A stretch of DNA of 12,009 nt, taken from positions 3,959-15,967 of the forward strand of contig DCGA01000161.1 of NCBI GenBank assembly GCA_002314465.1, read 5' to 3'. Origin of the DNA: a bacterium UBA1790. GTDB taxonomy: Bacteria; Bacteroidota; Bacteroidia; Bacteroidales; Muribaculaceae. The notes beneath the pieces were generated by a model that made no database searches, had not been told where the DNA came from, and saw only the letters and a program-made list of their open reading frames with translations. Position 1 is the first letter of the stretch. Every line of letters starts with the position of its first letter. Made by a program: the position numbers and the translations under genes. Below are positions 1 through 8,248 of the stretch, one piece after another.

Positions 1-176
1 ATCTCGCGAAAGCCCTGCTCGCCCACCTTAGCAAAGATTTCCTTTACCGTAGCCTCGCAACGCTCCTCAATGTAGTCGTCAAGGTCGACAAACGGCACTT
101 GCATGTGCTGAGCCAGCGCCATACCCAGTGTAGTCTTGCCACACCCCATGTATCCTATTAAGAAAATCGCATTCAT
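1..176 (-). CDS. aroK: Shikimate kinase, N-terminal part (cut by window edge)
   Basis: Phosphorylates shikimate at the 3-hydroxyl using ATP, in the cytoplasmic chorismate (aromatic amino acid) pathway. The 58 visible codons start at an ATG (174-176) and read MNAIFLIGYMGCGKTTLG, a textbook Walker A P-loop (GYMGCGKT) directly after a hydrophobic first strand. FVDLDDYIE follows about 15 residues later, which is the strand carrying the conserved Asp of the shikimate-binding region. The C-terminal ~115 residues lie beyond position 1, so the lid and the rest of the substrate site cannot be judged. The gene is divergent from the RNase HI gene. A gluconate kinase-like P-loop enzyme is the main alternative, but the spacing and the FVDLDDYIE segment favour AroK. 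Confidence 0.88.
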   Translation of the reverse strand, partial: MNAIFLIGYMGCGKTTLGMALAQHMQVPFVDLDDYIEERCEATVKEIFAKVGEQGFRE

Positions 177-181
177 GAATA

Positions 182-189
182 CAAAATTA
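182..189 (-). promoter_or_regulatory. Bacteroidota -7 box for aroK
   Basis: On the minus strand the bases read TAATTTTG, an exact match to the Bacteroidota sigma-factor -7 consensus TAnnTTTG. The box lies only 5 nt upstream of the aroK ATG, so a transcript from it would be almost leaderless. No convincing -33 TTTG is seen at the expected 19-21 nt spacing. The match could be fortuitous in this AT-rich spacer. Confidence 0.4.
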
Positions 190-212
190 CACAAAATTCC
201 AATAAAAATTCG

Positions 213-220
213 TACATTTG
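213..220 (+). promoter_or_regulatory. Bacteroidota -7 box for the RNase HI gene
   Basis: TACATTTG matches TAnnTTTG and ends 13 nt before the ATG at 234, which predicts a leader of roughly 6-10 nt. There is no purine-rich Shine-Dalgarno sequence; the bases before the start are an A/T run, as is usual in Bacteroidota. A -33 element is not obvious. Confidence 0.5.
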
Positions 221-233
221 CAAAAAATAATTT

Positions 234-881
234 ATGGCAAGCAATCGCAGCAAATGGTATGTAGTGTGGGTAGGCACCGAGCCCGGAGTGTGTGACTCGT
301 GGGCCGAGTGCGAGGACCGTGTGAAAGGATATCCCGGCGCGCGGTACAAAGCCTATGACACACAAGAAGATGCTATCATGGCTTTTCGCAACGGAGAGGA
401 CGAGATGGCGATACTGCGTGCCATTGCCCGCCACGAGCCCGCGAGGAGAATTAATTACGAGGCAATCCCCGAGATAGTGCAAGACAGCATCGCCGTGGAC
501 GGAGCATGTGCAGGCGTGCCGGGTCCCATGGAATATCGCGGTGTAGACGTACCCACCGGTGCCGAACTCTTCCACCAGGGGCCGTTTGCCAACTCGACCA
601 ACAACGTAGGCGAGTTCCTCGCCCTGGTCCATGCCCTTGCGCTCCTGCATCAGCAAGGCAATAACCACACCGCCATATACAGCGACAGCAAGACAGCCAT
701 TGCGTGGGTGCGTAACCGCAAGTGCAATTCCAAACTTGAACGCACGCCCGAGAATGCCCGTTCGTTTGAACTCATAGCCCGTGCCGAGCGTTGGTTGCTC
801 ACACACGAGCCCGTGAACCGCGTCCTAAAATGGGACACCAAGAACTGGGGCGAAATCCCCGCCGACTTCGGCCGCAAGTAA
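234..881 (+). CDS. rnhA: Ribonuclease HI with N-terminal hybrid-binding (viroplasmin-like) domain
   Basis: Cleaves the RNA strand of RNA:DNA hybrids in the cytoplasm, removing R-loops and primers. The 215-aa protein has two parts. Residues ~7-54 (KWYVVWVGTEPGV, then DSWAECEDRV and YPGARYKAY) form the small hybrid-binding domain known from eukaryotic RNase H1 and caulimovirus viroplasmin. Residues ~83-215 are the RNase H fold with its four acidic residues visible: D89 (AVDGACAG), E127 (NNVGEFLAL), D151 (IYSDSKTAI) and D211 (EIPADFGRK). Length and order fit the usual Bacteroidota RNase HI. The ATG at 234 is chosen because it immediately precedes the hybrid-binding domain and follows a -7 box. 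The gene ends at a strong terminator and faces the beta-barrel gene. I see no defect. Confidence 0.93.
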   Translation: MASNRSKWYVVWVGTEPGVCDSWAECEDRVKGYPGARYKAYDTQEDAIMAFRNGEDEMAILRAIARHEPARRINYEAIPEIVQDSIAVDGACAGVPGPMEYRGVDVPTGAELFHQGPFANSTNNVGEFLALVHALALLHQQGNNHTAIYSDSKTAIAWVRNRKCNSKLERTPENARSFELIARAERWLLTHEPVNRVLKWDTKNWGEIPADFGRK

Positions 882-889
882 AAGCCACA

Positions 890-918
890 CCCCTCTCCGC
901 AAGAGAGGGGCTTTTTTT
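890..918 (+). terminator. Rho-independent terminator of the RNase HI gene
   Basis: A perfect 8-bp stem (890-897 CCCCTCTC with 903-910 GAGAGGGG) with a 5-nt loop is followed by C and seven Ts (912-918). It begins 9 nt after the RNase HI stop. Confidence 0.88.
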
Positions 919-921
919 ACA

Positions 922-957
922 AAAAACAACTGCCCCGTGAACGGAGCAGTTGTTTTT
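922..957 (-). terminator. Terminator of the beta-barrel gene, probably bidirectional
   Basis: A perfect 12-bp stem (922-933 with 946-957), extended inside by CCG/CGG around a TGAA loop, lies 23 nt beyond the stop of the minus-strand beta-barrel gene. The stem ends in A on the left and T on the right, giving U-runs on both strands. It could therefore also back up the RNase HI terminator next to it. Confidence 0.78.
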
Positions 958-980
958 GTTTTTATATAGGCCGACTGGAA

Positions 981-1673
981 TCAGAAGTTGATGCCGGCGG
1001 TGAGGGTGAAGCAACCGTTGTGGGTATCGGCGAAGTCGTCCTGACCGATGTTGGCAAGGCCAAGGTCGTAACTTGCCTCGAGCGTGAACATCTGGTAGCT
1101 GAGTCCGCAACCCAATCGCAGGCCTGCGTCGCCACGCTTAAAGGCTCCATTGTCGAAACTGCTGAAAGCCTCACGATTGTCGTAATCCTTGATTTTTCCC
1201 GAAACACCTATGGCAGCATAAGCGCCGAAGAACGGGTCAATCGACAGGTTGGGCTGAACAAACGCCTTGTACTTGACCACAAGGGGCAATTCAATGTAAT
1301 TGAGGTCGTAGGTAAACTTGCCTGCACTTGAACTGCTCTTACCACCCTTCTCGGTATAGTAGAGACCAGTTTCCAAACTGACGGGGTAATAGGGTGAAAG
1401 ATAGAATCCCAGTGCAACACCAGTGTTAAGTCCGCACATCACGCCAGTGCCGTTGAGTGCCGGAGCCTCGCTGCGCACCGCCGATGCATTGAGACCGAGT
1501 TTAACGCCGAAATACACATCGTTGTACCAATTATTACCATGACCGAAACTGCGATCGACATGCGTCGGATGACCATAACGGCCGCTTCTCGAGGGGTGAC
1601 GGAACTGGGCTTGCGCTGTGCCGGCAGTTACCAGCATAACGCCAAGTAATAACATTGTAATAATCTTTCTCAT
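981..1673 (-). CDS. Outer-membrane beta-barrel (porin-family) protein, secreted
   Basis: A 230-aa protein, probably an 8-stranded outer-membrane barrel of the OMP_b-brl/OmpA-like type common in Bacteroidota; substrate unknown. Residues 1-22 are a signal peptide: MRK, a hydrophobic core, then a cut after AQA. No lipobox cysteine is present. Residues ~23-48 are a polar, His/Arg/Gly-rich linker. The rest alternates amphipathic strands and turns (YFGVKLGLNAS, ALGFYLSPYYP, SLETGLYYTEKG, YIELPLVVKYKA, DPFFGAYAAIGVSG, GLRLGCGLSYQM, LEASYDLGLANIG) and ends in GINF, an aromatic C-terminal strand typical of barrels. ATG at 1673 is preferred over an in-frame TTG two codons upstream. The gene lies downstream of the giant surface gene in the same direction, but a terminator intervenes, so it is likely a separate transcript. 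I see no clear -7 box for it. Confidence 0.8.
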   Translation of the reverse strand: MRKIITMLLLGVMLVTAGTAQAQFRHPSRSGRYGHPTHVDRSFGHGNNWYNDVYFGVKLGLNASAVRSEAPALNGTGVMCGLNTGVALGFYLSPYYPVSLETGLYYTEKGGKSSSSAGKFTYDLNYIELPLVVKYKAFVQPNLSIDPFFGAYAAIGVSGKIKDYDNREAFSSFDNGAFKRGDAGLRLGCGLSYQMFTLEASYDLGLANIGQDDFADTHNGCFTLTAGINF

Positions 1674-1735
1674 AGTCAAAGTGTTTTGTTTGTTTTATTT
1701 GACTAACCAAAACCCGTATGGTTTAAACGAGCGCT

Positions 1736-1771
1736 AAAAAAGGCGGACAGCACAACTGCGCCATCCGCCTT
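1736..1771 (-). terminator. Rho-independent terminator of the giant surface-protein gene
   Basis: Read on the minus strand, AAGGCGGA (1771-1764) pairs perfectly with TCCGCCTT (1747-1740), with a 16-nt loop between and a run of Ts continuing to 1736. It starts about 33 nt beyond the giant gene's stop and lies upstream of the beta-barrel gene, so it separates the two transcripts. Confidence 0.85.
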
Positions 1772-1804
1772 AAAGAGAAAGTGTTACTATATATTATTAA
1801 TCTT

Positions 1805-4800
1805 TTACTTAGTCACCTTGTGGCCCAGAGTATTGTAACGAGTGTTACCCTTCACAATGATTACCTGGCCGTTCTCAATAACCTTGTAAGCCTTTTCGCC
1901 ATCTACTGTAATGTCGTTGAGACCAGTTGACGGGCTGATAGTGATAGTAAGGCGCAGATAAGTGGTCTTGCCCTTCTGTGTAGCAGCGATTACGAAGTCG
2001 CGCTCCACATTGGTCTCGGTAGCGGTAACATTGAGTGTGTTACCATTGAGCGCAGCAGTGATAGTCTCATTGCCCTCAGCGGGTTCAATTGAGTAAGTCA
2101 CTGTAGCGTCAAGACTCTCGAATGAGAAGAACTCGCTCAAGTCGATTGTACTCTCGCCCACGGGTGCTTCAACGGCTGCGACTTCCTCGTCACGAACGCC
2201 ATTGAAGTCGTCCATTGCGAAGTAAGCGGGAGTGTTGAGACCAGCCGAACCGGTATCGCTACCCGACATATTGAAGCTGATGCTCTTAACCTTGCCCAGA
2301 GAACGGAGGTCCATCCACTGCCAAGAATCAAGGATATAGCGATCGGCAACATTGCTGCTGCGGTAGTCGGCCAGATAGAAGTCAACGCTCTTGCTTGTAC
2401 CATCGGCAGCCACACCGGTTGCGGTTACCTTGAACCATGAACCGTAAGAGAAAGCCTTAGCGAAGCCGTCGCCATTGAGCATGCTGCTCATAGCGTAAGC
2501 ATTGTTGCTGATGTACATACCCTGGATAGTATCGCCCTCCTCGTTGTTGGTAATATCAATACTGTAAAGACCGTAGGGATAAGCGATACCGTAGCCAGCC
2601 GAGTTGCGACCGCCACCAATAGAAGTGTGGTACTGGTCGTTGAGGCTGGTGAAGGTATTGGCAGTCTGGTTAGCAAATGCGAAACCGCTCCAGTAGGTCA
2701 TAGTGCCATAAGAGCCACCATAGCCGTGGAATGCATAAGAACCGCTGTAGAGAACATCATCGTCAACGGGATCGACGTGTGATTCCTCGGGAATGTAGTA
2801 GTCGTCGAATGTAGCAGTAACAGCATCACCGTGAACGATGATGGCAGTCTTGCCTTCAACGGTCTGACCGTCGGCGCTGGTCACCTTAACGAAGTAAGCG
2901 CGTGTATAGTCGGGAGAAACCTCAACCATCTCGGCGTCACCTACCACATTGTTCATCTGGTCGCGCCATTCCCAAGTGTAGGGTTCGTCGCCACCTTCAA
3001 CCAATGCATATACTGCAGATGCTTCGCCAGCGGTGATAGTATCGCAGATGTTCTCGATGTAGAGAGTGAGGGGTTCGATGTGACGCAGGGTAGTGAATAC
3101 CTCGGTCTCAACGATGTCGCTCTTCACGCCCAGTGCGCTCTCGACCATGAAGTAAGCCTTATAAGCAGTAGAAGATTCCAGGTCGGAGAATGTAGACTCG
3201 GCAACGGTACCGGCGATATAGTCGGTAACGGTAGCGTTGAGCATATCCTCGGCAGTGGGAGCCATAGCGGGAGCAGCATTGCCCTCACCGGCAGCCACGG
3301 CTTCGACCTTAGCATAGAGTTTACCACCAACACTCCAGCTGGTCTTAACCACAGCAGAGTTCTCGGTAATAGTGCCCATGACGGGATAACCCTCAACGAG
3401 TTCGGGCTTCTCCTCGACAACCTCGGCATACTCATAAGCACCTACAGTGGGAACCTCGGCGCGAGCCTTGCCGTCGGCATCGGTAGTTACAAAGTCAATT
3501 GCAGTACCCTTAACGAGAGTACCAGCACTCTTAAGGTGAAGGTCGGTTTCGCTCAGGAATTCGGCCTGTTCGCTCCAGTTGTCGCTTGCCTTCTCATGGT
3601 TGTTGAGAGCCTCGACAGTAGTTGCGTAGTCCTTAACGATTGTGCCTGCGGCGCCATACCAAGCATTGTTCTCGATAACTGCCTTAGACATAAACTCGTC
3701 GCTGTAGAACAGGGCTACAGGGCCGTTGGTTGTTACGTTCTGGAAGATGTTGTTGGCAATCTTAACATCGGTCCACTTGCTTGTGCTACCACCGTTGTAG
3801 AATGCATATCCGTTAGTACCGCCCATGCGTACTGTGTTGTAAACAATGTGGATGTTGTTACAGTCGCTGTTGACCTGGATACCCGCGCCACTGTTGGTGG
3901 GAGACTGGGTAATTGTAATCACATTGTTATAAACGAGTGCGGGAGCACCTTCGTTACCGGTACATTCCTGGCGCATGTAGAGACCAGTGCTGTAAGCGGT
4001 GTGGGTATTGGAAATAATGTTGTTGCGCACGATGAACTGGCCACGGTTGCGATAGATATCGATACCATTGTAGCTTGTCTTGTTGGTAACGCTCTGGCTG
4101 ATGGTGTTGTTCTCGATGAGAGCATTCACCTCGTCCATAATATAAATACCCTTAGAGCCACAGTTGGTGATAGTGTTGCCGCGTACCACGATGCCACGCT
4201 CCTGAACATTGGCCACGATGCCATAAGCACCAGCGTAAACGCCGATATAACCACCGATGAGAGCATTGTTCTCGATGAGCACGTTCTCGTTAACATTGCC
4301 GTTAACCTTGGTGCACTCACCCTTAACGAGGTTAATACCGCTATAGCCGCTCAAGATGGGATCGGCCTTAACAACACAGTTGCGCAGAGTAAAGTTACCG
4401 CTCTTGTTGTAGTAGTGTACAGCGTGGGGATAACTCTGGTTAGTGGGAATGAAGCTCATTGCCTCGAAGGTAACATAGGGTGTTGCATCAACAAATACCA
4501 TACCCTCGTTGTGGTTGCTACCGTCGACTGAAGAAGAAGTAACAGTGCCCGAACCGGTAACCACAACAGCGTCGCGATTGCCGCTCTTACCCACAAATGT
4601 GATGTTGTGCTCACTGCTAACACCGTTGATAGCACTGATGCGGATATTCTCGGCATAAGTACCGTCTTCGACCTCGAAGCGAACAGCACCCTCAACGCCA
4701 ACACTCATTGCAGCCACAGCGGCAGCGAATGTAGCGTAGTCGGCAGTAGCGCTACTACCGATGGTATAAGTACCCTTGAAACCAGCCTTGATTTCGCGCT

Positions 4801-7800
4801 CGATAGCAGCAACCTCGACAGTAGTAGTGTCGGTAGTTCCGCTGCAGCTTACAAACTTGGCAGCAACCTTGTTGCCGGCAGCAGCATTGTCGTCGATGTC
4901 ATAAGCAAGCCACAGGTAGTAGTTGCCACGGGCATCAATCTTGACGGGAGAGGCAGCAGTGAATGTAATCTCGTCGCCGATGGTTGTGGTTTCGCCCACA
5001 AGGTTGTCGGTCGAGAAGTCGTTCACACTGTTAGCGTAGTAGAGGCGTGCAGCCTTGATGTCGGCAACGTTAGTAGTACCGACAGTGCTGAACTTAAAGT
5101 CGTTGATGTTAACCTCATCGATATCGTCAACAACCTTGACATCGACCTTGGCAATGGGCTCACGGCTTGCACCACGCACCACAGCATCGGTCTTGACTGC
5201 AGTAGAAGTAACAGATTCGATGTTGAGGGGCTTGTACTCATGGAGGCGTACATCGATTTCCCAACCAGCGGTCATGCTTGCATAAGAAGAAGTGCTGGTA
5301 GTGAAAGTAATGGTGAGAGAACCATCGGGAGCCGAAGAAAGCACGTTCTGGGGACCATTGGTACCATAGAATGATGTGCTTGTGCCTACACGGTTGGCCT
5401 CATTAGCCTCACGGCCGTTGAATACGCCGAACTTGTTGTAAGAACTTGAACCAGTGGCGAAGCTCTTAGAGTCAATCACTACGCCGCAGTTTTCACGGCC
5501 GGGAACGAATGTCACAGTACCGTTGAAGCCCTTAGTGAAGTTCTCGTTGGGACCACCGTTATCGTAGAACATGATGGGGTTAACCACTGTAACCACATTA
5601 GTGCCGTCCTGCATGATGAGCATGCTCTTAGTAGTGCGGCTGCCCTCGGGGTCGCCGTTCTCAACTGTTGTGACATTGCCGGCAGCATCGGTGAGCGATA
5701 CCAGTTTGGCATCGACAGCAACCTCGGCAGCAGCGTCGTTCTTAATGTCAACATTTACCCAGAAGTAGTTAGAACCATCGGCAAGGTCCTTCTCGCCGCT
5801 GATTACAACCTCGTTGCCTGTGATATCGGTTACAGAGCCGAACTCAACGGCCTCTTCAGTGGTATTCTTGTCACCGCTATAGAGAACGGTAACCTTGTCG
5901 ATAGCCTCGTAGCTATCCTTGAGGTTGAACTTGATGCCCTTGATAGTCTTAACAGAAAGTGTACCCTCGGTAACGACATTGAAATCGATAAGACTTGCGC
6001 CGGTTGCGCCGACCGAAATGATGTCGCTACTTGTCTGGTTAACCTCAACGCCGGTAACAACCATGTCGTGGTTAACGAAGGGGGTAACAGTTGCTGTAAA
6101 GCCTGTACCAGCATAGTAACTGCTTGAGGTCTTGGGATTGAATACAATGGTCATGGCACCGTTGGCGGCAGTAGAACGAAGTTTCTTGCCGGGACCGGTA
6201 GACTGCTGAGCATTGCTATTGAGTTCCCACAGGAGGTTCTCCTCGACAGCCGATGTGCCGCTATAAACCTTGAACACAGCCTTTGTGCCGTAAGACGAAC
6301 TTGCGTAGTAAACGTCGAATGCGGAGAAGTCGAGTTCGATGACACTGTTCTCAATGGTGGGAACGAAAGTCACGGTGTGAACGGCATCTACATAATCATA
6401 TTTAGAAGGAGTGATAGAAGACTTGGTGTCGGTGAGGGTCCACACGTCGTGAATGTTGTGAGTGTGGGCAACCTGCGAGATGTGGCAGATATTGCTGATG
6501 CCAACCTCGGCAGTAACAGGCGACTCGACTGTGCGTGCCTCGCCAGCCACCACAGCACCTGTAACGCTCATCTTCAATGCATCGCCGTTGCTTGCGCTCT
6601 CATTAACGTCGGCAAGCACTGCGAAGTAGTTGTGACCCTCGGCAAGAGTGTACTCGCCGCTAACGGTCATAGTTGCAGAGGCTTGAGCCTCGCCAAAGAG
6701 AGTGGTAGTGGTAACGGTGGGTTTCTCGCCCAATGCATAAACCTTAACAGCACCCAGCGAAGTCATGGGAGTAGTAGCCGAAGCGTCAAGATTGAAACTT
6801 GTAACTGTGAGAGGATTGCTCTGGTTGTCGGTAACGACATCAACGAGAAGCATCTTCACGGCGTTGTCGCCAGCGCTTGCAGTAGTTGTGCCCAGCGTCT
6901 GAGTGTTAACAGCCTTGAAGGTCATGTCACCGGGAAGGAACTGGCTGACAACAGCCTCCCATCCATCGGCAGGAACACCGGTTGTGCTCTTCAAGGTGAT
7001 AGTCATAGAGCCATCATCAGCTGTACTCTTAACGGTCTTGCCCTCCTCAAGGAGAGTAGTAATGAGGTTGTCTTCATTAGCTTCGCGGCCGTTGTAGAAC
7101 TTGAAGATGTCGTTATAACCTACTGTTGAGGTATTGAAAATCGCAAACTTGCTGAAGTCGACCTTGATAGACTGACCATCGGTTGCAGGAACAAAGGTAA
7201 CCGAGCCTACAAACTTCTCGCCCACCTTGCCATCCTTGCCACCATCGTCATAGAAGTTGACGTCGTCGCTCACGGTATAGGTCTTGTGGGTAGCCTGCAT
7301 GCGCACGGTATTCTCTACTGCAAGGGCCTGAGCAGTGGCCGATGTGAGAGTACGAGCCAAACCATTGGCAGTGAGCGAAGTCACCTCGAGCGAGGGAATA
7401 GAACCCTGTGCATCGGGGAGTACATCGGCAACAACCCAAAGGTCATTATTGCCGCTCTTGAGGGTGACATTGCTCACGGTGAGAGCATCGCCCAGAGTAG
7501 CAGCGGTAGCAAGCAGATTGTCGGCAGTGAACTTCTTGCCGTTATACAGGCGAACGTTCTCAACCTGTGTAGAGCCAGCCAGCGAAGAAGTGCTGATAGC
7601 CAGGTTGTCGATAGCAAAAGCATTGCCACCGCCATCGGTTACAACGCGAACGCCGAAAATCGACTGGTCCTTACCACCGCGATAGATGCCGGGATCGCCC
7701 GTCATTGCAGTGGCCGACACATACTCCATGTCCTTAGCCGACATGCTGGTAACAGTGATTTCAAAACCAGTCTGTCCCGAAGCCGAATTAGAGTGGAAAC

Positions 7801-8248
7801 CGAACGACATCTTGCCGTCGTCGCTCATAGATTGATAAACAAGGCCCACATTCTCGGATGTAAGCTTGTGTTTCCAACCGCTGGGCAGGTAAGAACTCTG
7901 GTCCTTACCGTCGCTCACGCCATAACCAATCTTGGTAATGGCACCGTCGTAAACACACAAGTAATTAGTTCCTGCCAAGTCAATGCTGTTGACAGTGATT
8001 TGAATCAATTCGCCCTCGCGTGCAGGAGCAAAAACCACACCTGCATCACGATAGCTGGGAATGGTAGCGCTTGATGTGCACTTGAAGGTAATCGATCCGT
8101 CTACAGTGTACTCCTCAAGTCCGTCGCTTGTCTTCAGGTAGAAAATACCGTCGGATTCGTTCCAGGCCTTGACAGTAACTGCATTAGCCTCCATGCTACC
8201 CAAGACGATGAGCAGCAACAGAGCCAGATACAATTTAAATTGCCTCAT
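1805..8248 (-). CDS. Giant secreted modular surface protein (CUB-like/BNR_assoc_N repeats, beta-helix, DUF4465-like) under a B12 riboswitch
   Basis: A 2147-aa protein, function unproven. Residues 1-23 are a signal peptide (MRQFKLYLALLLLIVLG, cut near EANA), with no lipobox. Then follow four units, each a CUB-like domain plus a domain resembling the BNR-neuraminidase N-terminal family: 24-311, 318-585, 586-873 and 874-1150. Residues ~1152-1607 form a right-handed parallel beta-helix with about eight coils carrying IENN, GNTI or RNNI turns. Next come an FnIII-like domain (~1611-1720), an Ig/PKD-like domain (~1722-1807), a DUF4465-like domain (~1809-2017; GDGFAKAF, GSWFKVTATG, VDFYLADYR, NTPAYFAMDDF), an Ig-like domain (~2021-2107) and a 40-residue tail ending ENGQVIIVKGNTRYNTLGHK. 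The tail resembles short Bacteroidales sorting/anchor tails and suggests type IX export. The ATG is fixed by the signal peptide. A cobalamin riboswitch in the leader predicts repression by B12. No catalytic motif is visible; binding or adhesion is the likeliest role. Confidence 0.85.
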   Translation of the reverse strand: MRQFKLYLALLLLIVLGSMEANAVTVKAWNESDGIFYLKTSDGLEEYTVDGSITFKCTSSATIPSYRDAGVVFAPAREGELIQITVNSIDLAGTNYLCVYDGAITKIGYGVSDGKDQSSYLPSGWKHKLTSENVGLVYQSMSDDGKMSFGFHSNSASGQTGFEITVTSMSAKDMEYVSATAMTGDPGIYRGGKDQSIFGVRVVTDGGGNAFAIDNLAISTSSLAGSTQVENVRLYNGKKFTADNLLATAATLGDALTVSNVTLKSGNNDLWVVADVLPDAQGSIPSLEVTSLTANGLARTLTSATAQALAVENTVRMQATHKTYTVSDDVNFYDDGGKDGKVGEKFVGSVTFVPATDGQSIKVDFSKFAIFNTSTVGYNDIFKFYNGREANEDNLITTLLEEGKTVKSTADDGSMTITLKSTTGVPADGWEAVVSQFLPGDMTFKAVNTQTLGTTTASAGDNAVKMLLVDVVTDNQSNPLTVTSFNLDASATTPMTSLGAVKVYALGEKPTVTTTTLFGEAQASATMTVSGEYTLAEGHNYFAVLADVNESASNGDALKMSVTGAVVAGEARTVESPVTAEVGISNICHISQVAHTHNIHDVWTLTDTKSSITPSKYDYVDAVHTVTFVPTIENSVIELDFSAFDVYYASSSYGTKAVFKVYSGTSAVEENLLWELNSNAQQSTGPGKKLRSTAANGAMTIVFNPKTSSSYYAGTGFTATVTPFVNHDMVVTGVEVNQTSSDIISVGATGASLIDFNVVTEGTLSVKTIKGIKFNLKDSYEAIDKVTVLYSGDKNTTEEAVEFGSVTDITGNEVVISGEKDLADGSNYFWVNVDIKNDAAAEVAVDAKLVSLTDAAGNVTTVENGDPEGSRTTKSMLIMQDGTNVVTVVNPIMFYDNGGPNENFTKGFNGTVTFVPGRENCGVVIDSKSFATGSSSYNKFGVFNGREANEANRVGTSTSFYGTNGPQNVLSSAPDGSLTITFTTSTSSYASMTAGWEIDVRLHEYKPLNIESVTSTAVKTDAVVRGASREPIAKVDVKVVDDIDEVNINDFKFSTVGTTNVADIKAARLYYANSVNDFSTDNLVGETTTIGDEITFTAASPVKIDARGNYYLWLAYDIDDNAAAGNKVAAKFVSCSGTTDTTTVEVAAIEREIKAGFKGTYTIGSSATADYATFAAAVAAMSVGVEGAVRFEVEDGTYAENIRISAINGVSSEHNITFVGKSGNRDAVVVTGSGTVTSSSVDGSNHNEGMVFVDATPYVTFEAMSFIPTNQSYPHAVHYYNKSGNFTLRNCVVKADPILSGYSGINLVKGECTKVNGNVNENVLIENNALIGGYIGVYAGAYGIVANVQERGIVVRGNTITNCGSKGIYIMDEVNALIENNTISQSVTNKTSYNGIDIYRNRGQFIVRNNIISNTHTAYSTGLYMRQECTGNEGAPALVYNNVITITQSPTNSGAGIQVNSDCNNIHIVYNTVRMGGTNGYAFYNGGSTSKWTDVKIANNIFQNVTTNGPVALFYSDEFMSKAVIENNAWYGAAGTIVKDYATTVEALNNHEKASDNWSEQAEFLSETDLHLKSAGTLVKGTAIDFVTTDADGKARAEVPTVGAYEYAEVVEEKPELVEGYPVMGTITENSAVVKTSWSVGGKLYAKVEAVAAGEGNAAPAMAPTAEDMLNATVTDYIAGTVAESTFSDLESSTAYKAYFMVESALGVKSDIVETEVFTTLRHIEPLTLYIENICDTITAGEASAVYALVEGGDEPYTWEWRDQMNNVVGDAEMVEVSPDYTRAYFVKVTSADGQTVEGKTAIIVHGDAVTATFDDYYIPEESHVDPVDDDVLYSGSYAFHGYGGSYGTMTYWSGFAFANQTANTFTSLNDQYHTSIGGGRNSAGYGIAYPYGLYSIDITNNEEGDTIQGMYISNNAYAMSSMLNGDGFAKAFSYGSWFKVTATGVAADGTSKSVDFYLADYRSSNVADRYILDSWQWMDLRSLGKVKSISFNMSGSDTGSAGLNTPAYFAMDDFNGVRDEEVAAVEAPVGESTIDLSEFFSFESLDATVTYSIEPAEGNETITAALNGNTLNVTATETNVERDFVIAATQKGKTTYLRLTITISPSTGLNDITVDGEKAYKVIENGQVIIVKGNTRYNTLGHKVTK
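4799..8179 (-). repeat. Fourfold diverged repeat of CUB-like + BNR_assoc_N-like modules inside the giant gene
   Basis: Units at 7316-8179, 6494-7297, 5630-6493 and 4799-5629, about 270-290 codons each. The CUB-like halves share a TFVP strand (VTFVPATDG, VTFVPTIEN, VTFVPGREN), an FxxYNGR/FNGREANE turn, a DGSMTI/NGAMTI/DGSLTI strand and a GW/GF near the end. Units 2 and 4 begin FYDDGG or FYDNGG. The second halves share a NYFxV/NYYLWL strand (HNYFAVLADV, SNYFWVNVDI, GNYYLWLAYD). Identity is at protein level with only short matching DNA stretches, so the duplication is old. Confidence 0.75.

Noticed and set aside
2831..4531. A 566-codon open frame on the plus strand, antisense to the giant gene
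   Set aside because: It mirrors the giant gene's codon bias, where the codons that would give antisense stops are rare. It has no signal peptide, no domain and a low-complexity composition, while the minus frame has clear domains. The other plus-strand frames at 4607-5374, 6377-7129 and 7286-8074 are rejected for the same reason.
3428..4795. Sialidase or polysaccharide lyase activity for the giant protein
   Set aside because: No Asp-box (SxDxGxxW) and no recognisable catalytic set were found. Similarity to the neuraminidase-associated N-terminal module alone does not support enzyme activity.
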